The notes under the pieces are model-generated. The model saw nothing but the letters and a program-made list of their open reading frames with translations. It did no database searches and was not told the DNA's origin. Of a DNA stretch of 64,000 bases, positions 9,951 to 21,435 are shown piece by piece. The position numbers and the translations under genes were made by a program. This DNA comes from Agrypnia vestita (taxonomy: Eukaryota; Arthropoda; Insecta; Trichoptera; Phryganeidae): contig JADDOH010010980.1 in the NCBI GenBank assembly GCA_016648135.1, positions 56,962-120,961 of the forward strand. The letters are read 5' to 3'. Position 1 is the first letter of the stretch. Every line of letters begins with the position of its first letter.

Positions 9951-11586
9951 ACGCCACGACACCTGCGGGCGTTTTCGCGCGAAATTAAAAATAGGTAGCT
10001 GAAAATGCAATCATTTGCGTGAAAACTTGGCGTGTACCTATATTGTAGAAGGTTATTTCAAAATCTGTCATCATGCCTATTCTCTCTGCCCTTACCATAC
10101 CGTTTTGCTGTCCACTCTTCTCGAACTTCCCTAGCAGATCTGAAAGCTGTCATTAGAGAAGTGTCGGTTGTTTTTTTATAACAAGCCTATCCAAGGTGTA
10201 TTCTCTTCTAGTGAGATGTCTATCGATGAAATGTCTATCGTTAATTTAATGTCTCTCCAGTTCTTGCCGTCCACAGCATGTAGGTACAAAGTACCTGCCT
10301 TGGAGCTCGCCTGTGGAGGAGCATGAAGACTATCTGGCCATGACCTCGCTGTGCTGATTATATGAAATTATGGGTTCATCTTCACGGCCGTGGGGAAAGA
10401 GATAGCCTTAGGTTTACCACCCTCGTATATATCTACAGAGCTTTTATATAAATAATTAAATCATGTTTAAACAAGCACAAATTGATAATAAATCAAAATA
10501 CAGAAAGGCTCGGTATGTAGTGTCGTAAGCATTATACTGCTTTGTTCACTTCACTGCTTCAGTGGTGTTTTCGCCATTATTTTTTGTTCGAAATGCCTTA
10601 CTTAGTAAGATCTTTCATAAGCTTTATTCTTTAAAAATATAAAATATTCGCAATATTTAATATTCAATATTCAAAATATTTAAGTAATATATGTTAATAC
10701 TTTTAGTTTCTACAATTAATGTAACGTCCATTTAGTATCCTATAGTATCCCATATATTACTATAGTCAATGTAACGATCTGTTTCAATTAGTGTCCGCTA
10801 GGTGGCGCTATCGGTCACTTTTTCAGACACCAAATCTGGATACTTAAAAAAAATTATTTATTTATTTGTTCTTTTTACATAAATTAATACAATTTAACAT
10901 TTAAAATAAAGGAAACATTATATTCTACTATCTCTATGAGAGACAGAGACTCGTGTACAGAGAAGGAGAAGGAGAGCAAGTGCATAGTTATAAAAATGCA
11001 TTAATCTACTTTACATTAAATACTTGTTTGTGTTTTAATATAATAAGTTTTTTATATTACTTCATACAATCTTATTTTTCAATATTAAGACTGAATTTTA
11101 ATTTGAATAACTTTGGCTTTCTGGACATGTATATTTTTAACAAAATAGGAGTATTTCTTACAAGAATTCATGTGCCTTATAATACCATTAAATTTAATAC
11201 GGATTAATAATATATGTACCTATAACCGTTTGTGACACTGTTAGAAAATATAAATCTCATCATACTCATTTGTAAAAAAAATCTCATCTTTTTTTAGTAA
11301 AACAATTATTTGTACTACTGTTAAAAAATCGCTTCCGAAGGATATTTGTCTGTAATCCTACGATTATGAAATTAATTATATCAGTAAACAACCACGTAAA
11401 TTGGTAGGAATTAAATTGAAGGTATTTAAACCATTTTAAAATCTGCAATATTCGCAAATGCAACCTCTATAATATGGAGAAGTCCTCACTACCAAATATA
11501 ATGAAAATATTCCCAAGATCATGGTTAAAAAGTACTTTAGATAATTATGCAGACCGGCTACAATATATCAATTTCTTAACACTTGA
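9951..11586. other. unassigned spacer
   Basis: No gene recognised. At 10,260-10,440 there is a non-repetitive GC-richer stretch that could be a fragment of a SINE or host exon. The short frame at 10,953-11,207 is low-complexity and unsupported. Confidence 0.35.
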
Positions 11587-11589
11587 AAA

Positions 11590-11995
11590 CTAACTAACCA
11601 TCACGCCGTTTCCACGCAGGGATAGTGAGAGAGAATCGAACGCCATATTCTTCTATCTTAGCACACCACTCTTGCTTCGGCTACATTCATACATATTCTC
11701 ATGTATGCCCCACGGTCTCCTTTCCTCGCTCAAAACATTCCACATGACGAAACCATCTCAGCGGTCCTTTCTTTATTCTATCAGCCACACGTTAAATTCA
11801 CTTCTTTGTTCTTTTCTAATGTAACAATGCAATTTATTCATTCCTCACTCTATCGATCAAATATTTTCTACGGCATCCGGTCTACTTTTCTCTCTTTTCG
11901 ATATCGTTCTAAGCCTTGCCATCTCTACTAAACATACATATTTATTATGTACTTCCCAAATACACAAACTCGTTCACACGCTTGAAGAACGTTTG
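11590..11995 (-). mobile_element. RTE-type LINE family A (subgroup 2), 3' end
   Basis: Begins with the family end 'taaccatcacgccgtttc' and 'cttcggctacattcataca', then continues upstream through the RT tail. Many indels; no open frame. This subgroup also occurs at 26.95, 42.4, 46.2, 49.1 and 55.4 kb. Confidence 0.65.
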
Positions 11996-12504
11996 GAGAA
12001 ATATATAATTTTCTATTGTGATTATGCAAAAAAATTCATAATAATCCTGTTGTTGACGAACACTTTAAAACCCACTTGCAGAGCTGTGGTAACACCAGAC
12101 TTTGACATAAAGATTATAATATTATCTTATTATAATTGGTTTTATCGTTTTTGAAGGTTATCACTGCATTTCATTAGCCGAACTGCGTACGTATTTTTTT
12201 TTACTTTTCGTTGGTTTTACTTTCACTGTATCGTAACTTGAAATGACAAGGTATCAATCATTTGACATAAATCGATTTCTCGTATGAACTTGATTGATAA
12301 TGAGATGGCCCAAGATAAGGCGAATTATTTTGGAAAGTGTAATAATTTTATTTTTAAAACTATAATATATTGTATATTTTCCTAGTAATTAGGAAATAAC
12401 TACGCAACAAATATTTTCTTCAATAATAGCAAAATAACTTTCTGGTAACATTATTTATATTAATAAAAAGATAATCGTGTGTAGAAAATCAAAATTTATT
12501 GAAT

Positions 12505-12738
12505 TTTTAGCATTTTTATGGGCCTAAGGTACCTTCATCATGATACAACTTATATCCTGATGAAGGGACTTCGCTTCAACAGGCCAGGAAGCCCAATTAC
12601 AGAAGCTACACACATCTCAAAACACCCAGGCTTGAGTGAATCACATAGATTAATTGTGACCTCACCGGGAATCGTACCCGGAACCATCGGTGTGAGAAGC
12701 CAGAGTCATGCCCACTGGGCTACGAGGGCCGACATTTG
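12505..12738 (-). mobile_element. tRNA-derived SINE (S1)
   Basis: The minus strand starts at about 12,735 with a tRNA-like head: 'ggccctcgtagcccagtggg' (box A-like TAGCCCAGTGG) and 'ggttccgggtacgattcccg' (box B-like GGTACGATTCC). About 150 bp of unrelated body follows, to an AT-rich end near 12,505. The acceptor ends pair poorly, so it is a SINE head and not a functional tRNA gene. Confidence 0.6.
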
Positions 12739-12747
12739 ATAAACTTA

Positions 12748-13510
12748 AGCCATGTATTCACTAGGGGACAAATCGCGAAACATTCCGCTCGACATGTCGC
12801 ATCAACATCTACGCTCATGTTTCGGGGACAATGACGCGATCAATTGACGTGCACACACCGGGACTCGCATATCTTGTCGCGGAAATGTCATCCGATGAGG
12901 TTATGGATGACAGCTGCGGTATCACATTTGGCGAAAACGGGGTTCCGCGCAATTCGAAATGTTTTTTTGGGTCGCAATTTCAAATTAACGAGGTTTTACT
13001 GTAGTAAATAGAATATTATTAAAAACAAGGTCCTTTTTGCAAATAATTATTGTTTTCCAGACGTCACGGAAATATATCGCCCTATGAGGTTATGATGATA
13101 GCCGCGTATCTGTTTATGTTAATGAGTTTATCGAAAAGTAAGAGGAGAAAAAATAAGAGAATGCGAAATTATTTACTGCGAAGAGAAAGAAGGACGGACA
13201 TTCTATGCGATCTTCGATCGATACAGTTCGATGAGTTCAAGAACGATTTCGTTTCCCCGCATTGTCATCTTGACAGATACAGCGCATGCGTATTCACTTG
13301 TAAACATACCACGTGGTACTGACGCTCCGCGGAATGTTGCAGTGAGTACGCTCGGGTACCGTGCGCATGGCAACTTTGCCACGGCACGTAGAAATGCCGC
13401 GCTATGTTGAGCACGAGGTCGCGGAACAGTGCACGACGTTGCAACGTCACGTAGACTCTATGCCGCGCGTGCTGTTGAGGGACAATTTGTCCCCTAGTGA
13501 ATACATGGCT
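12748..13510 (+). mobile_element. Harbinger-like element, non-autonomous, with TTA target duplication
   Basis: 763 bp bounded by 26-bp inverted repeats: AGCCATGTATTCACTAGGGG with ACAAAT at 12,748, and the complement ending at 13,510. Both are flanked by TTA (12,745-12,747 and 13,511-13,513), the 3-bp target type of PIF/Harbinger elements. It contains a partial coding segment at 13,067-13,322 and no full transposase. A second copy begins at 63,748. Confidence 0.7.
13067..13322 (+). pseudogene. Harbinger-type transposase N-terminal fragment
   Basis: After an acceptor-like 'attgttttccag' the frame reads RRHGNISPYEVMMIAAYLFM, then SKRRKNKRMRNYLLRRERR, then ILCDLRSIQFDEFKN. The run of Arg/Lys followed by L..L...D...F.N is the pattern at the start of PIF/Harbinger transposases, where the enzyme continues with a DDE domain. 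Here it stops after about 85 residues, with no catalytic residues. Family assignment by pattern only. Confidence 0.5.
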
Positions 13511-13513
13511 TTA

Positions 13514-15018
13514 AATGACAGATTGTGCCTTATCTTTCCAAGGGCGTGTCATTCAATATTTTTTGATATATTATTTAAACTAGACGTGATATATTTTTAT
13601 ATGCATATAGCTTTTGTGACATAGTCACCTTTTAAAAAGATATTCCTTCTCTATTCCCTATTTCCGAATAGATTTGAGGACCTGTCGCTTGGACAGCAGA
13701 CAGCAATAATAATGTGCAATTATTGTATTGTATTTTAATTAAGATAGTGAACATTTTTCATATATTTTACCGAAACTGAATACCATTTCGCATTTTATAT
13801 TATAATGTTTATATAATAATGTTCGACTATTTTTGTAGACATATTTTTTTAATAATTTACAATATATACAAATTGAACCTATATATAATATTTAATTGAT
13901 TTTTATGTTGGCATGTAAGTGAATGTTATGTAATTTTAAGAAATTTTTTACGTGTTTTTTACATTTACCAAATAAACAAATAAATATGCTACTTTTAATG
14001 TTTTATTTTATTGTATTGTTAATAATATTTTTGTTGTTGTTGTAATAATGATTATTTCTTCCTATTTCGATTTAAAAAAAAATTAATTTCATCCGATGTC
14101 AAATTGATACGTTGATTGTCAACTGACATAAAACGTAAAATTTGCAGCAAGATAAAAATAGATTATACATTAATTTCACAGTGAAAATAAAATAACGAAC
14201 TCATGAATATAATTGTCTCAGTCTATCATTAATTAAATGAAGAGAGACCTGAAATAAGCTCGTGTTATATAAAAAGGACTGGATTATAGAGAGTATAATG
14301 AACCAATCTTTTGTATATTTTTTCTCTTTTGTATTACAACACCCTTTCTTAAATTATATAATTTGATTCAACGAAGAATAAGAAAACTATTAAATTGTTA
14401 GTTACAATTGCCCCAGAATAGGTTTCACCTAGTGGCGCGTGATAAACTAATGTAAAAATATAATTTTGATAATATATAAATAAATTATATTATTAAAAAT
14501 TATTTTTCCCACTATACAAAATGTAACACATTTACTATTTTTAAGCCATTTAGGGCAGATTGTTTGATCACGAGTAAGATTAATAATTAAGAGAAAAGCA
14601 TAGAATTTTTGCGTTTTCCATCAATAAAAAGCCTCCTTTTTCATAAAAACTATGCTTTTTGCTAACTCTTCGTGGTGCAACATTTTAGTTAAAAATATAA
14701 TGAATATATAAAAAATATATAACATGATATTTGAGTTATTTATCACAAACGCGTTTAGTTACGACGGTAGACATTGATAAATTTAATATAATAATTTCAT
14801 CAATTAATTAAGTAGTTTAGATAGAAAGGAATTAATAGATTTAGAAGAAAAAAAAATTTTTTTTAAAGTTACGGACGTTACAGAAAGTTACGAACAGACA
14901 GACATACAACGGAATTATTATTATTGGGATTTCGTATGTATATGTGATACAAACTTTTAAAATAATATTGGTTTTCACGGCCAAATTGACGAAGTGGACA
15001 GTGTTATACAATAGCGGT
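13514..15018. other. unassigned AT-rich spacer
   Basis: Very AT-rich. No open frame with a domain, no inverted ends. 'gccccagaataggtttcacc' near 14,410 is unique. Confidence 0.4.
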
Positions 15019-15133
15019 CAAGACACTAGCGAAGGGAAAAAAACAATCATTTCAAAATGAAGACTACAACACACACCAGTTTGAAGACTACAAAGTGTAC
15101 ACTACAATTGTAGTAAAAAGTACTTGATGTGAA

Positions 15134-15295
15134 GTAATTGTAGTACTACGAAATGAAGTGAAGTAATGAAGTAATTGTAGTATTAATGAAGTGAAGTAAT
15201 GAAATGAAGTAATTGTAGTATTAATGAAGTGAAGTAATGAAATGAAGTAATTGTAGTATTAATGAAGTGAAGTGTAATCAAATGAAGTAATAGTA
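15134..15295 (+). repeat. 38-bp minisatellite inside the hAT-like element
   Basis: About four units of 'aatgaagtgaagtaatgaaa' followed by 'tgaagtaattgtagtatt', the last degraded. Confidence 0.75.
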
Positions 15296-15774
15296 AAAGT
15301 AATGTAGTACTAGTGAGTAGTGAGTTAATATTGGCGAGCTAAAAAAAAAAAAAAGGTCGCCAGCCAGATTTCTTCATTCGATTCCAAAAAAAATTTCAAA
15401 CCATGAGGGGGGGGGGTTGTTATACTTTCCAGAGATTTCTTCGTTTAGCTACATCAACTTCCCAAAAATTTGTTCATGGGTCCCAAAATTTTTCAATTTT
15501 TCAAACCATGGGGGAGGTTGTTACAGTTTCCAGAGATTTCTTCATATATCTACATCAACTTCCCAAAAATTTCACGTCAAAAATGAAAGAAGTGTATGTA
15601 CTTTGTAGTGTTCGCTTTGACATGAAGTGTACTATTTGAAATTTATACTTTCAATAACTTTGGTGTTTGTAGTTTGTAGTGTGCACTACACTTCAAAACG
15701 TGCGAAGTGTGCACTTCAATGTAATGTACTTCTTGTTGTAATGTAATGTACAATGTAATGTAAAACACTTCAAA

Positions 15775-15813
15775 CTCTGTACTCACTACTACATTGTAGT
15801 AGTGAGTACAGAG
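15775..15813. repeat. perfect hairpin, 18-bp arms, 3-nt loop
   Basis: CTCTGTACTCACTACTAC, loop ATT, then the exact complement, 14 bp from the element's right end. Subterminal hairpins occur in some non-autonomous DNA elements. Confidence 0.8.
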
Positions 15814-15981
15814 CGGACCCATCACTACAAGACACTATTATTATAACGTAAACCAATGAGAGCTGACCCGAAAGTCTTCTGTTTAATTACATCTCCGGTA
15901 ACATTTTTTGTACGTCTTGAATCTGTTTTCAAACATTAAACCAACTTTTCGCAAGTATCGATTCGTCATTGCAAAGTATAC

Positions 15982-16084
15982 CTTACGAGTACTGTAATAT
16001 ATTATTATTTATTTATTTATTTTATTACGATTATTATATATTTATTACGAGTACTGTAATATATTATTATTTATTTATTTATTT
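15982..16084 (+). repeat. tandem pair of about 40-bp units
   Basis: 'tacgagtactgtaatatatt' plus 'attatttatttatttatt' occurs twice, separated by 20 bp. Confidence 0.65.
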
Positions 16085-16111
16085 AATAGCACACAACAGA
16101 ATTTGCATATA

Positions 16112-16651
16112 CAGGGTTATTTGTAAAACATTAATAACCTCGCAGGACTATATTCCTGCCTTGATTATGAGTCGAAAATGTTCAAGCTATTATGACCTAA
16201 TATCAATAGCTCAGGAGATATGCGACATCAAAGTTTGCATTTTTGTTTGAATATTTCTGACTTATTTTTTGTAAAACGTTGGACTATCATTACAGTAACA
16301 TATATCGAATATGAAAAATTTATTCCCTTTAATACAAGTCAAATAAAAAAATAAAATCCTTCGAATTCCAATTGGAAAAAATTCCAATTGGAATTTTTTC
16401 GGGGTTTATATCATTTTATTTAACTTGTATTGAAACGAATGAATTTTTCGTAATCGATATGAGTTACTGTAACGATAGTCCAACGTTTTACAAAAAATAA
16501 GTCAGAAATATTGAAAAAAAAAATGCAAACTTTGATGTCGCATATCTCCATAACTATTAATATAAGGTCATGATAGCTTGAACATTTTCGACTAATAATC
16601 AAGGCAGGAATATAGTCCTGCGAGTTTATTAATGTTTTACAAATAACCCTG
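16112..16651. mobile_element. foldback MITE family E, full copy
   Basis: 540 bp with TA at both ends. Each half is a long inverted copy of the other. The ends are CAGGGTTATTTGTAAAACAT and its complement. Shared internal marks are 'ctgccttgattatgagtcga', 'gatatgcgacatcaaagttt' and 'cgttggactatc'. The centre is a palindrome at 'ttccaattggaa'. The similar open frames on opposite strands at each end are mirror artefacts. Transcription through it would give a long double-stranded hairpin. Confidence 0.85.
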
Positions 16652-17181
16652 TACATTCATATTATAATTAAACGTATGAATTGTATTTATTTAACTGTAA
16701 ATAGTTGCGGATATTTTATACGATCCGTACGTTTTTCCAAGAAACGATTCTCGACGTTTCGTTGAATAAGCATAAATAAGAATAAGAATAAACTACTGCT
16801 AGTTTACAGTTTATTATATCATTATTTATTATTCATTACTTATTATTAATTTATAAGTAAAAAGTGTATTGTGTGATTATATAATATTCAAAATATTCAC
16901 AAATTGTTCATACTTTGTACTGTAATGTCACCCTGGGACCATCTATTAGGGTCATTAATGACCTGCTGATGGTCTGTTTGTTACAGTATTGGCTAGCGCG
17001 CTCAGAGTGCTCATTTTAATCTGCTGGCTGGGTCACTTATTATCTGAACCTTGGCGCGATTGTCCACCAAAAAATTATCTAGGGTTAGACGTCGGACACA
17101 TTCATGGAGTCGTATAGCGATTACATAAACCGCTCCTCTGAATCACTCATTATAATAATATAATTGGTAACTTTATTTGTA
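16652..17181. other. unassigned spacer
   Basis: AT-rich to 16,920, then a GC-richer unique stretch (16,920-17,150) without an element boundary or recognised gene. Confidence 0.35.
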
Positions 17182-18328
17182 TAGGCGGACCTCGACTTTC
17201 GAACATTCGACTTTCGCACAATTCGCTATTTCGCACATTGTCACGCTGTGGGGTAAAGATATCCCCCTCTCGCTCGCACAAGCAAGTTGAATCCTGATAT
17301 CACTTGCATCTTGCTTCCTTCCGTCACTTTGCTTGTGAGCTAGCTAGGATAGAGATTTAGTCTTGCGCAGGAAGGAAAGATAATAATTTACCATTTAAAA
17401 TATTATTCATCTTAGACAATGCTCCGAGACACCCAAAATCTCTACAGAATTTATACACGGAAATCAATGTTGTGTTTCTTCTTCCCAATAATATCTGCCT
17501 TATACAGCCTATGGACCAAATGGTGATAGCCATGTTTAAACAATAATTATATGAGGTCAATAATGACTCAGGCTATCGGGGCAACTGACAGGGAAGGTGG
17601 GCCTACATTAAAAGATTTCTGGAAGAACTACAATGTCTGAAACGCAATAAACAATATTGGAGACACGTGAGACATATAGCGTGGGCTGAAATAAAAGAGT
17701 CAACCATGAAAGGTTCATGGAAACAATTTTATAAAATTGATGAAACTCCAGAAACTATCACAATTGATATAGTCCGCCTAATGAATGAACTAAACTTAGA
17801 TGTTACTGTTGAGGATGTTAATGAGATGATAAAGTCTCATTCAGAACCTCTAACAAATTAATATTTAATTGAGCAACAGGAGTATGAAAATGAAATATAT
17901 AATGAAAGTGAGGAAGAAGAAGCTGATGAAATCATCAAGACTTTAACAATGAAAAATATGAATGAAGCCTTCATGCATCTTGACAATTTTTTAAATATTA
18001 TAGAAGATTATGATCGCAGTGGAGAACGCATACCTTGAGTGTGTAGGCCGATCAATAAAGACATGTTTTAAAATACTATATGAAGAAAAAAGAAAGAAGA
18101 GTGGCAAACAATTAGCTCTTGATAACTTTTTAAGGGAAACACCCGCAAATCCCACTTAAACATGTCTCTTAAACCACTTTAACGCCTTATAAACGTCATA
18201 TATTTACTTGATAAATAAATATTTTAATACATACAATTTTTTTTTTTTTACTTCCCTCTACTTTCGAACATTCAACATTCGCACACATTTTCAGGAACCA
18301 ATTATGTGCGAAAGTTGAGGTCCGCCTG
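17182..18328 (+). mobile_element. internally deleted Tigger-like element (TA target)
   Basis: 1147 bp between TAGGCGGACCTCGACTTTCG (17,182) and a 3' end whose complement is CAGGCGGACCTCAACTTTCG (18,328), with TA on both sides. The transposase N-terminus is missing. The end of the DDE core and the C-terminal region remain in broken frames, so this is a dead copy of a pogo/Tigger-type element. Confidence 0.8.
17390..18160 (+). pseudogene. Tigger transposase remnant (DDE end and C-terminal tail)
   Basis: 'PFKILFILDNAPRHP' (tta gac aat at about 17,413) carries the second catalytic Asp. 'LIQPMDQMVIAMFKQ' carries the third, with 32 residues between them, the DD32D spacing of Tigger. Then 'LKDFWKNYNV', and an open piece 17,667-17,861 with 'AWAEIKESTMKGSW' and 'VRLMNELNLDVTVEDVNEM'. 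Later 'HLDNFLNIIEDYDRSGER' and 'KQLALDNFL', a PIP-like tail matching the 9114 ORF in position. At least three stops or frameshifts. The first catalytic Asp and both DNA-binding domains are deleted. Confidence 0.75.
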
Positions 18329-18720
18329 TATTTGTTTTGATTGTTGGTTGAGTGAGATAACTGACTTTTACGTTAATTTTTTATTATATTATGACTTTCA
18401 AAACTTGTGCTATTTCTTTTCACTCTATATTATTACTTTTTTTTGTTTTTGAATTTCTATTATATAATCTTTTACTTACGCTTCTGCTTGTTAGGTATAT
18501 ACTTGCTTTTTACTTTACACTATATTTATCTTTATATATTTGTATCTGTATTTTAAGTAGAATTTTTTTCGCTTTATGTCATTATTATTTTTACATGTTA
18601 TAATTTTTTTCTTTAAACTGTATATTCTATTAATGTACATTATATCTATCTGTTTGTAAAAGCGCTGTAAGGCGTTCATAAATAATAATAAAAAATATAT
18701 AAATAAACTGTGATTTGGAT
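18329..18720 (+). mobile_element. LINE 3' tail, probable
   Basis: AT-rich, ending 'gtaaaagcgctgtaaggcg' and 'ataataataaaaaa'. The phrase resembles 'gtaaaagcctatttaggcg' at the end of the LINE at 62.06 kb. No RT motif is left. Confidence 0.35.
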
Positions 18721-18805
18721 TTTTATCAGAGATTTATCAGATTTTTAAAATACGCCTGAAAATTATTTCAATTTTTAACTCCTCTTTTAGACCAGTTTTT
18801 ATAAA

Positions 18806-19150
18806 CCAGTATTGTGTTGTCATCATCTTCATCTCCTTGTCCTAGTAGGGTCGGAGGCCTAAGACTCGACAAAGTGCTTCCATATTCCCCTGTATTGCGC
18901 TGCTTCCGCACAAGTCAATCAGTCTAGACCCATTCTGTTTTCTCTCCCAGTTTAATCTGGGGCGACCCACCGGCCGTCTTCCTTCCGGGATTGCTAGGAG
19001 GACTCTTCTTGGTATTCGTTCCTCCGGCATTCTTAGCACATGTCCAAGCCACCTCATTTGTGATTTTTCTATGTGGCTCCATGCCGAGTGTGTGCCTTAT
19101 GTCGGCACTTCTCACTCTGTCCATCAATGTACAGATCCACAAATTCATTT
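18806..19150 (-). mobile_element. RTE-type LINE family B, 3' end
   Basis: Minus strand: IRHTLGMEPHRKI, then MRWLGHVLRMPEERIPRRVL, then PEGRRPVGRPRLNW, the tail of an RTE reverse-transcriptase ORF. The 3' end reads 'ggacaaggagatgaagatga' with a GAT-type repeat tail. One frameshift separates the two frames. Confidence 0.7.
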
Positions 19151-19570
19151 AACACAAACTATCACCACATTGACATTTTCAACGCAACAATAAGAAACAT
19201 AAAACAAACAATATCTACACTACCGCACCCAAACTAATTTGTACATTATATCTTCCCTTCTATTCCCGTCCCACATTCCCCTCTTATGTATGTTAAAGTA
19301 AATTTTTAAATTCAGTGGAAAATTTTTAAGATTGTTTTGCTGTTAATTTTTCCCAAAACAAAATAAATAAATAAATAAATAAACACACAAATACACACAC
19401 TCACTATTGGACATGTTTTTTCTTATTTTTTTATCGATTGTATATATGTGTTTTCTTGTAATTGGCCCAAAACTCTGTACATCAATTATTGTTTTTTTCA
19501 AGATTGATTAATTATATGGCTGTAAGAAAACCAATAAATGAAAATAAAATTAAAATAAAATAAAATGTGA
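19151..19570 (+). mobile_element. two LINE poly(A)-like tails in series
   Basis: A tail ending in (AAAT)n at 19,360-19,382, and another ending 'ccaataaatgaaaataaaat' at 19,532-19,566. These look like 3' UTR ends of CR1/Jockey-group LINEs; no coding part remains. Confidence 0.4.
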
Positions 19571-19789
19571 CTCCCGTATTGGTTCTTGAAAAATTTTAAT
19601 GTGCTCAAAATATTCTGAAAATTTGTCATATTACTTAAAACACGTAAAAAGTTTGTGATTTTCAAATATTGTTTTTTGACAAATTTTATAGTTTAATTAC
19701 TGATTATTTTTGTTTATAGTATTGATATTATTGTTAATTACATTGCTATTTTCCAAAAAATACTACTAGAAAAGGGTTGATTTTTTGAC

Positions 19790-19870
19790 AGGGGAACATG
19801 GAAACGCCTTGTCGAGTCTTTGGGCCCCCGACCCTACTAGGACAAGGGGATGAAGATGATGATGATAAAA
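19790..19870 (+). mobile_element. RTE-type LINE family B, extreme 3' end
   Basis: 'gtcgagtctttgggcccc', 'ctactaggacaaggggatg' and '(gatgat)n' match the end of family B at 4.2 and 18.8 kb. Confidence 0.55.
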
Positions 19871-19984
19871 GAAGAGTTAAAAATTGAAATAATTTTCAGG
19901 CGTTTATGGGAATGTTTAAATTTAAGTTTTCGACTGCAGGTGGCGGTAGTAAAAATACAACTCACATACGGAACAAGGTGCAAG

Positions 19985-20520
19985 TTGAACATACATATAT
20001 TCTTCTTCTTCTTCATGTGCCCTGTCGAGTCCCTCCGACGTCGGCGATCATCTAGGAGAAAGTTTCCCTGTCCAGGGCAGTGCGGAACAGCTCTTCCACG
20101 CTTCTTATCCCGGTCCACTCTCGGATGTTTCCAAGCCAGGAGTGCCGCCTCCTTCCGACCCCTCTGCGATCCTCAATCTTCCCCTTCATGAAGAGCTGAA
20201 GGATGGAGTATTTTTCGCCTCTCATTATATGACCAAAATATGAAATTTTACGGAGCTTTACTGTGTTGAGTAACTGTCTGTTTGTATTTACCTACGTAAA
20301 ACTTCAACATTACTAGTCATGTCAGTCCAAGATATCCTTAACATTTTACGATGTATCCACATTTCGAACGCCTCTAGGCGATTTAGAGTAGTCACCTTCA
20401 GCGTCCATGCTTCAACACCGTAAAGTAGAACGAACTGACCATACATAGCATATATACAACTTCCAAAAATTTGATAGATGTGGTAGTCTATCATGGGTGG
20501 ATTTGGTGAATGTTACAGTG
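19985..20520 (-). mobile_element. RTE-type LINE family C, 3' part
   Basis: Minus frame 20,288-20,494 reads QFVLLYGVEAWTLKVTTLNR, then EAFEMWIHRKMLRISWTD, the LYG.E.W and RR-ML-IsW motifs of RTE reverse transcriptases. The segment 19,990-20,280 continues with an ILQLFMKGK-like and R-rich end and 'gaagaagaag' tail. Same family as 4310-5315. Confidence 0.7.
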
Positions 20521-20860
20521 TAAAATGATAACTTAAGCCAGCCGTACCTACCTAAAAAGACTCCCATACCTACTTTCTTATATAAAAAAAATAATTTCGT
20601 CTCTATGATACATCTATAATATATATAAAATCCAGTAATGTGTTCTTGAATTTTTGAACATTCTGAAAATATTCTGAAAGATGATAAATTTCTTTAACTG
20701 GATCCGTTATGATATTAACATTAATGTACGGAATTAATCTTAAAAAATCAGAGGTCAATAAATTACAAATTATGTTAAATATGAAACAGGTCTAATAAAA
20801 ATATTATTAACTTGATAATCTAGAAATAACATATAATTAATATTAGGTGCTGTTTATGTG

Positions 20861-21047
20861 TAGGTCTTTTCATATAAGCTTGCAATTGATTTAGTGTGGG
20901 TACAGTGCATAAAACACTGATTGTTTCGTTGTGTTGAGTTTACGGATACGAGAGGGGCGTATCCGTAAACTTAACACAACGAAACAATGCGCGAAGTGCG
21001 CACTGTACCCACACTAACTCAGTTGCAAGATTACATGAAAAGACCTA
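20861..21047. mobile_element. 187-bp hairpin MITE
   Basis: The arms 'taggtcttttcatataagct' and 'ttacatgaaaagaccta' bracket nested complementary blocks (tagtgtgggtacagtgc against gcactgtacccacacta; ttgtttcgttgtgttgagtt against aacttaacacaacgaaacaa; acggatacg against cgtatccgt) around a centre at 20,953. No coding content. Confidence 0.7.
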
Positions 21048-21435
21048 TATCAAGTATTGCTTTTAATGTTTATTTTAATTTACTTAATTTTGTTTATTTT
21101 TATTTAAAAAAAACGTGTATCACTAACCATTGTTTATTTCTTTAAAAAAAATGTAGGTATTTTAAAACCCCAAAAGGGCCTTAATGATGATGAAGGTACA
21201 AACCTTATATTAAATTAAATAAAAAATAAAAGTGAACTGAATTGAAAACGAATATTTTGTATGTGCGATTTTGTCCTTGGCTGGTGGCATTAAGGGTCCG
21301 CGATTCTGCTGATCAATACTCCAATGGGGAAGGGTTTTGTGGGGCATGCGATTCTAAAAATAGGGCGCGACTTCATATAGTACATGTAGGTCACGAGCGT
21401 GCATCGAGAACTTTGAAACATGACATTTACGTAAC

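Larger units (their letters stand above)
15027..15827. mobile_element. 801-bp hAT-like element with exact 8-bp target duplication
   Basis: Starts TAGCGAAGGG and ends GACCCATCACTA, a TAG.GA.GGG-type hAT terminus on each side. The 8-bp CAAGACAC directly repeats at 15,019-15,026 and 15,828-15,835. No transposase. The interior holds a 38-bp tandem repeat (15,134-15,295), duplicated 'ccagagatttctt' blocks and a perfect hairpin at 15,775-15,813. Related partial copies: 29,120-29,404 and 52,498-53,015. Confidence 0.8.

Noticed and set aside
12553..12580. Hammerhead-like 'ctgatgaagggacttcgcttc'
   Set aside because: Has CTGATGA and a stem II-like hairpin but lacks GAAA after it; it lies in a SINE body.
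12660..12736. Functional tRNA gene on the minus strand
   Set aside because: Poor acceptor pairing and a SINE-like body; treated as SINE head.
15134..15295. CRISPR-like regular repeat (38-bp period)
   Set aside because: Units are contiguous with no unique spacers, and they lie inside a hAT-like element with target duplication; it is a minisatellite.
15969..16656. Two similar open frames on opposite strands, resembling a conserved protein
   Set aside because: They are the mirror image of each other because the foldback MITE is an inverted repeat; there is no codon-level constraint.
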